Shown: one piece after another, positions 1 through 10,764 of the stretch
Position numbering within the stretch: position 1 is the stretch's first letter
Layout: every line of letters begins with the position of its first letter
DNA from: Eleusine coracana subsp. coracana
Lineage: Eukaryota > Streptophyta > Magnoliopsida > Poales > Poaceae
NCBI GenBank assembly: GCA_032690845.1
Contig: CM064430.1
Coordinates: 50,503,882 to 50,567,881, forward strand
Length of the DNA: 64,000 bases
Reading direction: 5' to 3'
Translations under genes and position numbers: made by a program
Notes under the pieces: generated by a model
What the model saw: only the letters and a program-made list of their open reading frames with translations
Databases searched by the model: none
What the model was told of the DNA's origin: nothing

Positions 1-56
1 ACTATTACCATATATATTCGCAGGAAAAGTTGTTTTTGACCTTTATATATATTGGT

Positions 57-339
57 GTAGGAGTACATATGTATATACTTTAAATATCTTTGTTAGTAAG
101 AAGTTTAATTTAAAATTAATGTGCAAATAAAATTGGTATAATAATAATATATGTAAGGACTGTAATTATTTAAATAATATTAGCTTGGGTAGGTACTGGA
201 GTAGGAGTACGTATATATATACTTTAGATATCTTTCTTAGTAACAAGTTTATTAAAATTAATGTGCAAATAAAACTGGTACAATAATAGCATATGTAAGA
301 ACTGTATTTATTTAAATAATATTAGCTTGGGTAGGTATC
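57..339. repeat. Two AT-rich direct repeats of 144 bp (copy A)
   Basis: 'gtaggagtac' at 57 and again at 201 begins two similar blocks; each runs through 'aaattaatgtgcaaataaaa' and ends in 'attagcttgggtaggta'. No coding signal. The block lies upstream of the F-box gene of the neighbouring unit. Confidence 0.75.
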
Positions 340-353
340 ACAAATTTAATGTA

Positions 354-567
354 CTCTCTCTGGTTTTTTATTGACATGTGATTTGACTTATGTCCTTCAA
401 TTGTTGTTTTTAAAAATAAATATCATATATATGGATTGTTTTATCATCAAATAAAATTAAAGCATAACTTATAATCTTACATATTTGAAATAATATTGTT
501 GAATAAGACTAATGGTCAAAATAAACTAAAAAAATCAATGGTGATAATAATTTAAAAATGGATGGAG
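354..567. mobile_element. Stowaway-like MITE (copy A)
   Basis: A 214-bp AT-rich element flanked by TA on both sides (352-353 and 568-569). Its left end starts CTCTCTCTGG and its right end, read inverted, starts CTCCATCCAT. This CTC-start, TA-target pattern is typical of Stowaway (Tc1/Mariner) miniature elements. It is noncoding and present in all three units. Confidence 0.6.
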
Positions 568-1648
568 TATCTTCGTGAGACCTAGCCGTTTGCCATACGA
601 CTGCTATGCCACAGTGCCTGACCACTGCGTGATCGCAACCTTGCATCCTTCTTCCTCGCACCACACCAAACTCCTAACTGGAATGCTCTTCACCCTTTCC
701 ATTTTCTTGAAAGTCCCTCATTTGGAGCTTGTTGGGCCCTCAATATGGTGGCGACAACAATGGAGGGGTGGAGGGGCCATAGCCTGGAGTGCAACAAAAT
801 AACTAAGTTGCAGGGTATGAGGACTGTCCATACCCTGACAACTAAAAATAAAAGCACCGCCACCATGGCCATCATAGTCATTGCCGCCGCGTCATCGCCG
901 AGGAGGCCTCCACTGCAGAGGAGGCCGTTCGCATGCATATGGGCTTTCCTGTCACCAATGCTGCCTCGACACAACGGTTGGCGCTGCCGTGGGTGCAGAA
1001 TGGGCGGATCCTCCCATTGCTACAGCCACGTGCAACGGATTTGCGTGCCGTGTAGACTACACAGTGGCCACATGAGTCATTGTCCATGCTCAGCTCAGCA
1101 CCGATACAATGAGTGAAGGCGCATGCAAGTTAGTGTTGTCAGGGAGCCATGGTGGAGACAAGAAGGCAACAATGCAGGTGAGGAATTAGAGTGGAGAGAC
1201 CGTCAGAGGAAGCAAATCCCTAAGTGCCAGATCTAGGAGGGAGAGAGGTGGAGTGGGTGCGGAAACCCTAATGGGATAGAGGATAGGGGACATCCTCCAT
1301 CTCTATATGGACCACCCACCCTTGCCATAGCCAGCTAATCACGTGGCCCACTACTGGTTCTCGCATGCAGTAGCAGGATACATGACTTACTGCCACCGCT
1401 ATGGCATTTGCAATAGCAGACGCCTTCTTTTCAGCATTTGCAGTAGCAATCCCAAGAATGCTTGTTTCTTCAATTTTTTTTTGGCTAAACGCAACTACTA
1501 ATCACTTTATACAGTAGTAATAGAACAGAGTATGCCAATAGAAACTCTTAGCTATTCCTCAAATTTAAATATTGTTTGTTCAACAACCAGTAATAAGTTC
1601 AACATTAATACTAAATGCACAAGCCCTTGTCGTACATGCCCCTCCCTC

Positions 1649-1650
<2 letters not shown>
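568..1650. other. GC-richer noncoding stretch with a cassette variant (copy A)
   Basis: I see no supportable gene. The overlapping short open frames on both strands in 575-1116 have no recognisable domain and look like chance openings in GC-rich DNA. Bases 1150-1345 are a diverged version of the promoter-like cassette described at 2263, including 'tctatatggaccacccaccc'. Bases 1340-1650 belong to the old tandem array: the segment 'atgacttactgccaccgct...' recurs near 3735 and 7435. The counterparts are 21715-22796 and 44675-45757. Confidence 0.5.

Positions 1651-1651
<1 letters not shown>

Positions 1652-1694
<43 letters not shown>
1652..1694. repeat. (CA)n microsatellite (copy A)
   Basis: About 43 bp of CA repeat followed by 'actatgcatgacttatgagc'. 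The same site is 39 bp in copy B (22799-22837) and 33 bp in copy C (45759-45791). Confidence 0.95.
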
Positions 1695-1695
<1 letters not shown>

Positions 1696-1899
1696 CTATG
1701 CATGACTTATGAGCTATTTGTTAGAAATATGATTTTGGCCAACCGGAATGCAATGAGATTTGCAGGCATGGGAGCACATTTGATTATTTTAGAGCTATGT
1801 AAAGTTAATATTCATCTTATATAGCATATGATATCTGAAACCATGTTTTCTTTGATCAGTGCAATGTGCAGTCAATGACACATAAGTATAAGTGCAATA

Positions 1900-2262
1900 G
1901 GAAATTAAAGATTTATAGTTTGACACTTGCAAAGAATACAATACACACCATGCGTAATACTTTGACATTTCCCATAAAAGAGTATTACATGCTCGCCTCA
2001 TTTTTTCTACCTCTGTATGATCTTGTTGTCTCACTTGTTTTGTATCCTCAGCCTGAAATAAAAGAAGGAAAACTATATAGTAACTAAACAAAATTTGCTA
2101 GGCACAAAGTACACAATGATGCATAAAGATATTGAGAGTCATACCGCTCCATCATATGTATTATTTGAATTCACAACTTTTCCACCCAATAACGTCTGTT
2201 CAGAAGGTTCTAAATTGTTGAGCCAAACATATGCTCATTTCTGTGCACATTCAAATCCATCT
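1900..2262 (-). pseudogene. F-box gene relic: exon 2 (truncated) and exon 3 (rearranged), copy A
   Basis: On the minus strand 2262-2150 matches exon 2 of the intact F-box gene (MDLNVHRNEHM at the start) but meets a stop within about 16 codons. It is followed by an intron-like spacer and then, after 'ttcag', a shortened exon-3 relic ending near 1920. The 5' part of exon 2 is replaced by the cassette at 2263. No F-box domain. Cannot encode the parental protein. Confidence 0.7.
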
Positions 2263-2445
2263 TCTAAGGGAGAGGAGGAGACAGCAATGGAGGTGAGGAA
2301 GGAGAGAGGAGAGGCAGTCTGAGGGAGAAAATCTATTGGGTCAAGATCCAGGAGTGCAAGAGGAGTGCGGCAAAAACCCGAAGCAGCAGATGGAGGAGAG
2401 GCAGCGCCCTTCGTCTATATATAGACCACCCCACCCTTATACTAT
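2263..2445 (-). promoter_or_regulatory. Promoter-like cassette fused to F-box exon 2 (copy A)
   Basis: Read on the minus strand: 'taagggtggggtggt', a palindrome GTCTATATATAGAC (2413-2426) that would serve as a TATA box, a leader rich in C and T, then an ATG placed exactly where the sequence becomes F-box exon 2. Related cassettes occur at 1150-1345, 4405-4565, 29883-30032 and 58190-58500. Promoter activity is inference; the sequence shows only the recurrent architecture. Confidence 0.4.
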
Positions 2446-2544
2446 ACAGACAAATGAAAATAATTTAGTAACTGAACAGATTTTGCTAGTTATATAGTTA
2501 TTAAAGATGTGTAAAGATATTAAGATCCATACATCTATATCATC

Positions 2545-2728
2545 TATTATTTGAAGTGACGACTCTCCCTGTCAGTAAATTCTGGTAATAAGGCTTACAA
2601 CTGTCGTGCAAAATCTATGCTCATTCTTTTTCACAGTCAAATCCAACTCATGAAAGAAAGATATATTTGCCTTGTCTACCAAGTTCTTTTGCTCAGCACT
2701 CTCCTACAAAGCACTATCAAGTTAAATT
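2545..2728 (-). pseudogene. F-box exon 2 relic (copy A)
   Basis: The minus strand reads an exon-2 homologue (…FHELDLTVKKNEHRF…, ITRIY) with one in-frame stop and a donor-like 'gatgtatgg' at its end. Its exon 3 is missing: the intron is cut off at about 2445 by the cassette. It matches the exon 2 relics at 6260-6432 and 11130-11310 more closely than the intact gene. Confidence 0.7.
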
Positions 2729-3374
2729 AAATACCATGATAAATATACACTTTAATTCATTGAATGAAAGCACTTATTAACTCTTTTAAAGCTGGGTACT
2801 ATGTTTCCCATTATCTAAAAAACTAACTCTTTTAAAACCATATAAACTAAATTTGCATCGGAGCATACAATATGTCAAACCATGGTTGCTTTTGTCAGTG
2901 CAATCTGAAAGTTTCTTCTGCGGAGAGCCTATGTACATTAATATCATACGTTGAGAAGTATATCAGTGCTACCTTTTTGATATAAATTTGGGGTCATAAT
3001 TATTTGCTCAGAGATGTGCAGTAACTATGAAACTAAATTTGCTCTCCAAATCATGTATGCATGTTAATTACGTAAGTACATGAACTGGGAAATAACCACA
3101 CACAACACTTCAAACTAGGCATGACATCACATGTATGAGCTAATAACTATGACACAAAGTTTATAATTATTAAGAAACATAGTAGTGATACTTTATAGTT
3201 ACCAATGGGAGGTTGTCGTATTAAGTGCTTGTCTAATAGTCGTCAATGTATCAACATGACTTTACACATGTTTTAAATCACAAAAAGTTACTCCAATGTA
3301 TTCCTAATACAGGTTTCAAACTATGGACCTCTATTATTATAAAAATATATAGTCTAAAGAATTTTCAAAGAGCA
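2729..3374 (-). other. Intron-1-derived spacer of F-box relic (copy A)
   Basis: Contains 'accatggttgcttttgtcag' and 'tctgcggagagcctatgtac', which align with intron 1 of the intact gene ('ggttgctttgttttgtcag', 'tctgtatgcagatcccatgt'). The same spacer recurs at 6440-7070 and 11320-11490. No genes. Confidence 0.55.
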
Positions 3375-3693
3375 AATCTTTACCGAGTGTAATGGCTTTA
3401 ACACTCGGCAACGGTTGAGTGTTTGCCGAGTGTCTTTGATTGGAACTCGGCAAACATTTAATGATTGAGTTAACGCCACCTGCTGCCAGCCGTCTGCCCA
3501 TGTCGGCATTGCATTTTTTTGCTGAGGGTCAATCCGGCACTCAGCAAAGGCTTTGTTGAATGCTCGACAAATACACTTGACAAAGTACATTTGCTGACTA
3601 TATCTTTGCCGTGTCAGTGATGCCGAGGGTGGCTCTTGGTGAAAGCTTTGCCAAGTGCCCCTAGAACTTGGCAAAATGGTTGATTCCGTAGTG
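3375..3693. mobile_element. Non-autonomous CACTA-type element (copy A)
   Basis: About 320 bp dense in alternating 'gccgagtgt' and 'acactcggc' motifs, the subterminal repeats of many panicoid CACTA elements. The right end read inverted is CACTACGGAATCAACC, a good CACTA terminus. The left terminus is degenerate. No transposase. The short minus-strand frame through it is not a gene. Confidence 0.65.
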
Positions 3694-3977
3694 CTAGTTA
3701 TGTGGCCCACTACTGGTTATTGCAGTACCAGGCTATATGACTTACCATCACTGCTATGGCATTTGCAACAGTGGCCGCCTTCTTTTCATCATTTGTTGTA
3801 GCAATCCCAAGGATGATCATTTTTCGCTAAACACAACTACTAATCACTTTGTAGTTGTGATAGAGCTGAGTAGTCCAATATAAACTCTTAGCTATTTCTC
3901 AAATTGAAGTATTGTTTGCTCTAACGACCAGTGAGTTCAACATTAATACTAAAAGCACAAGCCCTTATGTCCCCCCA

Positions 3978-3978
<1 letters not shown>

Positions 3979-4018
<40 letters not shown>
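3979..4018. repeat. (CA)n microsatellite (copy A)
   Basis: About 40 bp; the equivalent tracts are about 38 bp at 25122-25159 and 44 bp at 48076-48119. Confidence 0.95.
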
Positions 4019-4019
<1 letters not shown>

Positions 4020-4244
4020 CTATGCATGACTTATGAGCTATTTGTTAGAAATATCATTTTGGCCAACCGCAATCCAATGAGATTTGCATGCATGCAGACA
4101 TAATAGATTATTTTAAAGCTATATAAAATTAATTTGCCTCACAGCAAATGATATCTAACCATGGTTTCTTTGATCAGTGCAATGTGCAGTCAATGACACT
4201 TAAGTATAAGTGCAATAGGAAATTAAAGATTTATAGTTTGACAG

Positions 4245-4375
4245 TTGCAGAGAGTACAATACATACCATGCGTGATACTTTGACATTTCCCCAGTATAAT
4301 ACGCTCGCCTCATTTTTTTCTGCCTCTGTATGATCTTGTTGACTCTGTTGTTTTGTATTCTTTGTCTGAAATAAA
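4245..4375 (-). pseudogene. F-box exon 3 relic (copy A)
   Basis: On the minus strand 'ttatttcagacaaagaatac' followed by a short exon-3-like stretch resembling 2054-1925. Too short and broken to encode anything. Confidence 0.5.
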
Positions 4376-4404
4376 AGAATGAAAACTATCTAGCAACTCT
4401 AGAC

Positions 4405-4565
4405 CACCCACTCTTAGATTTTTCTATATATAGACCACCCCACCCTTACAGTAGCCATTTATTTATGTGGCCTGCTACCAGCAGGGGCAGTAGCGGGTTA
4501 TATCACTGACTGTAGTAGCGAACACATGCTTTTCAATATTTGCAGTAGCAATCTCCCAGACACTC
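4405..4565 (-). promoter_or_regulatory. Second promoter-like cassette (copy A)
   Basis: Shares 'tctatatatagaccacccca' with the cassette at 2263 and extends through 'gtagccatttatttatgtgg' and 'atttgcagtagcaatc', as does 58340-58480. The leader and ATG side is missing here. Confidence 0.3.
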
Positions 4566-4630
4566 TCTACTTCAAATTTTTGGAAATAGAAACAATCAAA
4601 AAACAAAAAAAATTCTCAGTACACTTTTTA

Positions 4631-5631
4631 GGCCATGTTTGTTTCAGCTTATAATCTACCAGATTAAATAATCTAGCTTAAATAATCCGTATGACAAACA
4701 AACATCTTAGATTAAATGGGCAGATAAATAATCCAAATGTCAGATTATGATAATCCAATAATCTCCTCAAGATATGCTTATTATGGTAAAAGATCTACTA
4801 CCCATGGTTAACTTGACAGAAATTACCCATCATGCCACTAGGCACCACTTTGTTCTTTTGGGCCTTATCTTCTTCCTCATATATCGATCCCCTCTCGTAC
4901 TTCCTCATGGCGGCACAAGAGGAGCCACTCACCAATCACCCATGGCGTCGCAGAGGAAGACCATGACGCCGGTGAGCGTGAGCCTTGGCAGCTTTGACAG
5001 TTCATAGCTCGCGACCTCACCGACTTTCTGTAGTACACGGTCGGCGGAGAGCTATTGTGATGCCGGATCAAGATGACGTGGACGCCCCCAGACTTCTGCC
5101 TTGACTTCCCCTTCTCTATTCGCATGCCCTGGAGCAGCAGCAACCGTTCTTCTCCCTGCCGCTGCCGGAGATCCACACCGTCACCATTCCGCTTCACGGG
5201 CGCACACTTGAAGGCAGCAACCTCTTGTCATTGCACGACTTGTTGATGCCAGGTGCTTACAGAAGCCCGCCTCCTTCTCCAATGACTTTGGCTTGGACTT
5301 TGTGGTGGACCCATCCGACGGCACCTGGTGGCTTTTGTTCTCCAGAGACACCGCCTTTGTGTTTCTGGGGACCTGGTCGGCTTGGACTTTGTGGTGGACC
5401 CGTCCGACGATCCGCTATGATGTCAAGCTCACGATCCTTCATATTTCAATTTTTAGTACATTTTATTTTCTTGAGTATATTTCTATGAACTCTGGGGTAT
5501 TTTTGTCTTCTCACATCTAAAACAAATAATCTGAGTACCAATAATTTGGGTAAACAAACACCCCCTTCAAAATAAATAATCTAGCTTAAATAATTCAGAT
5601 TAAATAATCTGCACAAGAAACAAACTATCCC
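4631..5631. mobile_element. PIF/Harbinger element carrying GC-rich captured-like DNA (copy A)
   Basis: Exactly 1001 bp between two TTA target copies (4628-4630 and 5632-5634). Ends are GGCCATGTTTGTTTC and, inverted, GGGATAGTTTGTTTC, followed by related AT-rich inverted arms ('agattaaataatct'). The interior, about 4880-5440, is GC-rich, includes ATGGCGGCACAAGAGG and a tandem 'ggcttggactttgtggtgga' at 5290 and 5380, and has no transposase. I do not recognise the captured sequence. An uninserted paralogous site with a single TTA exists at 58530-58532, which confirms the borders. Confidence 0.8.
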
Positions 5632-5634
5632 TTA

Positions 5635-5904
5635 GTGATAGAGAATGCAGCAATATATATTTGTGCCAAATTTCAAATTCTAAAATGTTCAATGTATTGA
5701 GATAGAAATGTTGAAAATAATTATTAAACATAGTTATAGTGTATTATGCACAATAATCCATAGAATCATTGTGTTGGAGCTAAATTTGACTTTACTAATG
5801 TGTTTACGACAAAGCCCCAATTTGTTGTTGCGTTCCAGACAATTTGCCCTTCTTTATAATGTAGTTCTGTGGACTCTCCACTTGTGTAGCCAAGCTAGAT
5901 AGAT
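5635..5904. other. AT-rich spacer of the old array (copy A)
   Basis: 'gtgatagagaatgcagcaat' and 'ttgtgtagccaagctagata' align with 58533-58805 in the right flank. No gene seen. Confidence 0.5.
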
Positions 5905-8090
5905 AGTAGTGAGCTCAATGGTGCAACCTAATAGGGATTTTCTGGAGGGTCTACAGAAATTTTTTAATTGGTTCAAAACCCACGGAGAACATTACAGACA
6001 CCTTGCAAACAGATTTTGCATTTCTCACAACAGAGTACAAACGGTTATTCTCGTCTTCCATGCCACTGAAATTCTGCATAACAACCCAATTAAGATAGTC
6101 CAACTTGATCTTCTTGTCTTTCCCATTTTGTATCTTGTGGCACTTGCAATTAGAAGTGCATGGCGGAATGATATTCTCCTCAAACAGAAAAATGAAAATA
6201 ATTTAGTAAGTGAACAGATTTTGCTAGGCATATACTCATTAAAGATGTTAAGATCCATATATCTATATCATCTATTATTTGAAGTGATGAATCTCCCAGT
6301 CAGTAAATCCTGGTAATAAGGCTTACAACTGTCGTGCCAAATCTATGCTCATTCTTTTTCAGTCAAATCCAACTCATGAAAGAAAGATATATTTGCCTTG
6401 TCTACCAAGTTTTTTTTGCTCAGCACTTTCCTACAGAACGGTAGGAAGTTAAATTAAATACCATGATAAATATATACACTTTAATTCATTGAATGAAAGC
6501 ACATATTAACTCTTTTAAAACCATATAAAATTAATTTGCAGCAGAGCATATGATATGTCAAACCATTGTCAGTGCAATCTGAAAGTTTCTTCTGCAGAGA
6601 GCCAACGTACATTGATATCATATGTTGAGAAGTATATCACTACTAGCTTTTTGTTATAAACTTGGGGTCATAATTATTTGTTCAGACGTGTGCAGTCAAT
6701 GATACTTACCTTCATGCAATAACTATGAAACTAAATTTGCTCTCCAAATCCGGTATATATGCATGTTAATTACATAAGTACATGGACTTTGATATAACCA
6801 CACACAACACTCCAAACTAGGCATAGCATCACATGTATGAGCTAATAACTATGACACAAAGTTTATAATAATTAAGAAACATAGTATTGATACTCTATAG
6901 TTACTAATGTGAGGCTGTTGTATTAAGTTCTTGGCTAATAGTACTCAATGTATCAACATGACTTTATGCACCTTTTAAATCACAAAAAGTTACTCCAATG
7001 TATTCCTAATACCAGTTTCAAATTGTAGACCCTATTATTATAAAAAAATATAGTCTGAAGCATTTTAAAAGAACAATCTTTGCCGAGTGTAATGGCTTTA
7101 ACATTCGGCAAAGGTTGAGTGTTTGCTGAGTGTCCTATGATTGGACACTCGACAAACATTTAAAGGTTGAGTTAACTCGGCCTGCTGCTGGCTGTCTGCC
7201 CATGTCGGCATTGCATTTTTGTTGAGGGTCGATCTGGCACTCGACAAAGACACCAGGCAACATATGTTTGCCGACTATATCTTTGCTGTGTCAACGATGC
7301 CGAGGGTGGCTCTCGGCGAAGGCTTTGCCGAATTCCTTTGAGGCTTCGCTGAGTGCCCCTAACACTCAGCAAAACAGTTGATTCCTGTAGTCCTAATGAT
7401 GTGACCCACTGCTGGTTATTGCAGTACCAGGCTACATGACTTACCGTCACTGCTATGGTATTTGCAATAGTGTCCGCCTTCTTTCTAGCATTTTTAGTAG
7501 CAATCCCAAGGATGCTCATTTTTTGATAAATGCAACTACTAATCACTTTGTAGTAGTGATAGAGCTGAGTAGTCCAATACAAACTCCTAGCTATTCCTCA
7601 AATTAAAATATTGTTTGTTCTAACAACCAGTGAGTTCAACATTAATGCTAAAAGCACAAGCCCTTATGCTCCCCCCCCCCACACCATACACACACAACTA
7701 TGCATGACTTATGAGCTACTTGCTAGAAATAATATTTTGGCCAACCGGAATCCAACGAGATTATTTTAGAGCTATATAAAATTAATTTGCATCATAGCAA
7801 ATATATCTCAAACCATGGTTGCTTTGATTAGCGCAATGTGCAGTCAATGACACTTAAGTATATGTGCAATAGGCAATTAAGATTTAGTGTTATGATATAC
7901 TCCAAAATCTGCAGGATTCTTGTGAACTTGGACCGGCCTCCATTACAAGCAATCAGATTGACCACCGGGAGTGGAGATATGATGGCGAGCCTTTAGAGTT
8001 GGGCTTGGTAATGACCAATAGTGAATCTCATTAGGGGATGAAGGTGTCTTCCCTTGCATGCCAACACTCGGCCAAGGCATGGAATGTTGT
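5905..8090 (-). pseudogene. Three-part F-box pseudogene (copy A)
   Basis: Reading on the minus strand: the 3' end of exon 1 (8090-7890, matching the WSLPSQ…GGQS..TRILQ region), an enlarged intron 1 that has gained a CACTA-type element, exon 2 (6432-6260) and exon 3 (6180-5905). Frames are broken by an A-run expansion in exon 2 and several stops; the exon 3 acceptor is altered. The F-box domain and most of exon 1 are gone. It is a decayed tandem paralogue of the gene at 18128-20538. Confidence 0.75.
7075..7392. mobile_element. CACTA-type miniature element inside F-box pseudogene intron (copy A)
   Basis: Same family as 3375-3693, with 'ctttgccgagtgtaatggct' at the left and, inverted, ACTACAGGAATCAACTG at the right. 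The paralogous intron in copies B and C (near 33411 and 56375) lacks it and reads straight from 'ttttaaaagaaca' into the sequence that follows the element here. Confidence 0.6.
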
Positions 8091-8224
8091 TATTTGGAAA
8101 AATATGTGAATTTCAAACAACAAATAACCAACCAATAAGTTATAGAAAAAACAAAGTGCAAAAATGCTGCCATATTTCATAGTTTTGATAAAAAGACCAT
8201 TCATCACAGATACTTCTATGGACC

Positions 8225-8738
8225 CAGTGTCCACATGTGTAGCCTCTCTAGCGAGATAGTGCGCGAGCACTTGGCGGTGCAACCTGATGGGGCTAGTTTG
8301 TTGATGATGTGTCGAAACATTTGAGGTAGTTTGACACACCATGTGTAACACTTTGTCGTTTCCCATGATATATAGAGTATAACACACTCACCTCATCCTC
8401 TTTTTTTTTGTCTTGAAGTTCTTCATGAACAACCTGTTTGAGGTAGGGTGGTATGATCTTGTTGCCTCTCTAGTTTTGTATTTTGCAGCAACATCAATAA
8501 GATGCGTATGGTGGGATAGTATTCTCAGCCTGATATAAAAGACTGGAAACTATCTAGTAACTAAACCAATTTTGCTAGACATATAGTAAACAATGATGTA
8601 TGAAGATATTGATAGCCATACCTCTCCATCACATGTATTATCTGAATTTGACCAACTTTTCCACCCAGTAACGTCTGTTGAGAAGGACATAATTGTTAGG
8701 CAAACAAATGCTCATTTTACGCACACTTCAAATCCATC
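8225..8738 (-). pseudogene. F-box exon 2-exon 3 relic (copy A, 5' end deleted)
   Basis: Minus-strand exon 2 remnant (8738-8575) and exon 3 remnant (8536-8225; 'caggctgagaatac' acceptor region). In copies B and C exon 2 is preceded by the cassette; here that cassette and the adjoining repeats are missing, so the relic runs directly into the LTR fragment. Confidence 0.65.
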
Positions 8739-10349
8739 AATTCTTTACAATAATTTGGCCTATGTCCCAATTCCAACCCAAAGCATCTCTCAAATGAACC
8801 ACCAAGATTACACACACCAACAAGTGATGTGTTAACCCTAGGAATGGTTATGGATAAAGCGAAAGCAACCTTAAATAGGGTGACAAGAGAGAAACTAAGA
8901 AAATGGTCAAGAAACCTTCAAAACATCTAACAGATATCGGATACTCCAACATTGAGTCGGACAGTCCGCCAAGGATTTCTCGAAACAGGTTATCGGACAC
9001 TCTAACATGAGGTGGGACAATCCACCAGGGAGTTCTCGAAATAGGTTGCCGGATACTCCGACATGAGGTCGGGCACTCAGGGGTGGGACATTCCGACCTT
9101 AGGTCAGACAATTTGTTCCTGCAACACGAATCAAGAAAGAAAGGCATGAAACCTCAATCGAAACGGACTCCAAATCGAGCAATTTTTGGACCAGATCATC
9201 CTCAAGACATCACAACCCTCCTCCAACAAGATCCGCTCAAAAAGCTCAAGGAATCATCACGAATTTCTGATCTTGAGCCAAGAACACAAAAGGGTAGGAC
9301 TTGGATGAACTCCATAAATTCAAAGTGCTCTTAAGGATGTGTTCCAAGATCACTCAAGGATGATTCTTCCTCGTCCTAGCACCAAATCCATCCAAGAAAT
9401 CCATCCCAAAAACTCACATAATGAAATGATAAAAATTCTCAAGAAAATAGCTTCAAAAATAGGGAAAAGAGAAATTCGGATTTAGAGGATGAGGAGGAAC
9501 TTGAACACGAAAAGAATCTCATATCATTGATTCGATCTTTCAAGATAAATGGATACATGTCTAGGAAGCCACCCTCATCCTCCCACTCTTTGGAAGAGAA
9601 AGAGTTGTCTCTCACACACCCTCTACTCTCCACTACAACATGAAGCACTCCTAGCTCTTTAAAATGAAATCCTAACACAAGGCTAGAATGAAGAGACACT
9701 CTCTCCCACTAGCCCTACCTCTCCTTACATAGGCCTAAGAGGAGCTTTACAATGGTGCCACGTGCACCTTCAATCGCCACTACCAGTTTTGAGGCCCCAA
9801 ACCGGGGAAACCACCTTGATGCTTCTCAAAGCACGTCTTCCTTGATGTTGACATGTGTCACCTTATCCGGCGATCCTGACCAGCGGCAAGTCTCTCCCGC
9901 TCCCGCTCCATTGGGGGTCCCTTTTTCACTTGCACCGGCATCCGTTCACCTTGGCTTGGTTCAACACGCCATCTTCATCGATTCCACGGTTTTGAGGCTC
10001 AACCCCAAAACCGTTCGTGCTTCTTGCCTCTCCACGTGTATGGTGTGGATCACCCTTGACTTCACCTGATCTCCCGATCGTCCGGCCCCAAGTCCCAACT
10101 TGTGCCCGACCCTCTCGCCATTAACTGCCAAGTTGACTCCATTGACCTACACATCATGAGACAAGCAAACACATTTTTGTTCTCCTGCAACTTCTCCAAT
10201 ACCTTCATCAACTCCGATAAGTCAAAAGCATAATCATGCATGAACTCATGCAATCCTCAAATTCCCACATTTTAACCCAAACACCAAACAACTCAATGTT
10301 AATTACTCATCACATACTACAAACCATGGTACATCTCAACATGGTTTCT

Positions 10350-10351
<2 letters not shown>
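8739..10351 (-). mobile_element. Solo LTR, damaged (copy A)
   Basis: Same LTR as 30033-31842 but lacking its first ~66 bp and an internal ~130 bp near 9740. It contains 56-bp tandem repeats starting at 8936, 8992 and 9048 ('atcgga.actc.aacat'). The short open frames here carry no domain. Confidence 0.55.

Positions 10352-10392
<41 letters not shown>
10352..10392. repeat. (TG)n microsatellite (copy A)
   Basis: About 40 bp directly abutting the LTR end; in copies B and C this is one of two TG tracts that flank the LTR. Confidence 0.9.
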
Positions 10393-10394
<2 letters not shown>

Positions 10395-10764
10395 TGCTGA
10401 TCACTTCTGATTAATGTAAGGTGGCGATACTCTTCAAAGGTTTATTGAGGGAAGAGGAACAATGTGCCTCCTAAATGGTGAGAAGGACCTTGACAATGCC
10501 TCCGAGGAGGTTACAAGTTGAAAACGCACCAATATGACGTCATAGTACATGCGCTTCATGTTATTAGCAAAGAATAGTGAGCTATTTGTTCCAATTTGCA
10601 CTCTCATGTCTCATACTGCATGGCATATCACCTAATGCGGTGTATGATGCTGCACCTTGATGTGTGTTCACTACGAAGGCATAATTGTTGTTGTGCTCTA
10701 GACAATTTGCCCTCCTTTATAATGATGGTTATGTGGACCTCTTCACTTGTGTAGCCAAGCTAGA
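10393..10764. other. Unclassified spacer (copy A)
   Basis: 'gctgatcacttctgattaat' through 'ctaaatggtgagaag' matches 59690-59822 in the right flank, where a copia element interrupts it. No gene recognised. Confidence 0.5.

Noticed and set aside
575..1116. Possible small genes in the GC-richer stretch
   Set aside because: Overlapping frames on both strands, no domain, no splice or polyA context, conserved only because the unit is recently duplicated.
1615..1824. Open frames rich in TH repeats (also near 3912, 22719, 45679)
   Set aside because: They are translations of the CA microsatellite; they change length and frame between copies.
8936..9100. CRISPR-like direct repeats
   Set aside because: 56-bp period with no spacer structure, inside a plant LTR.
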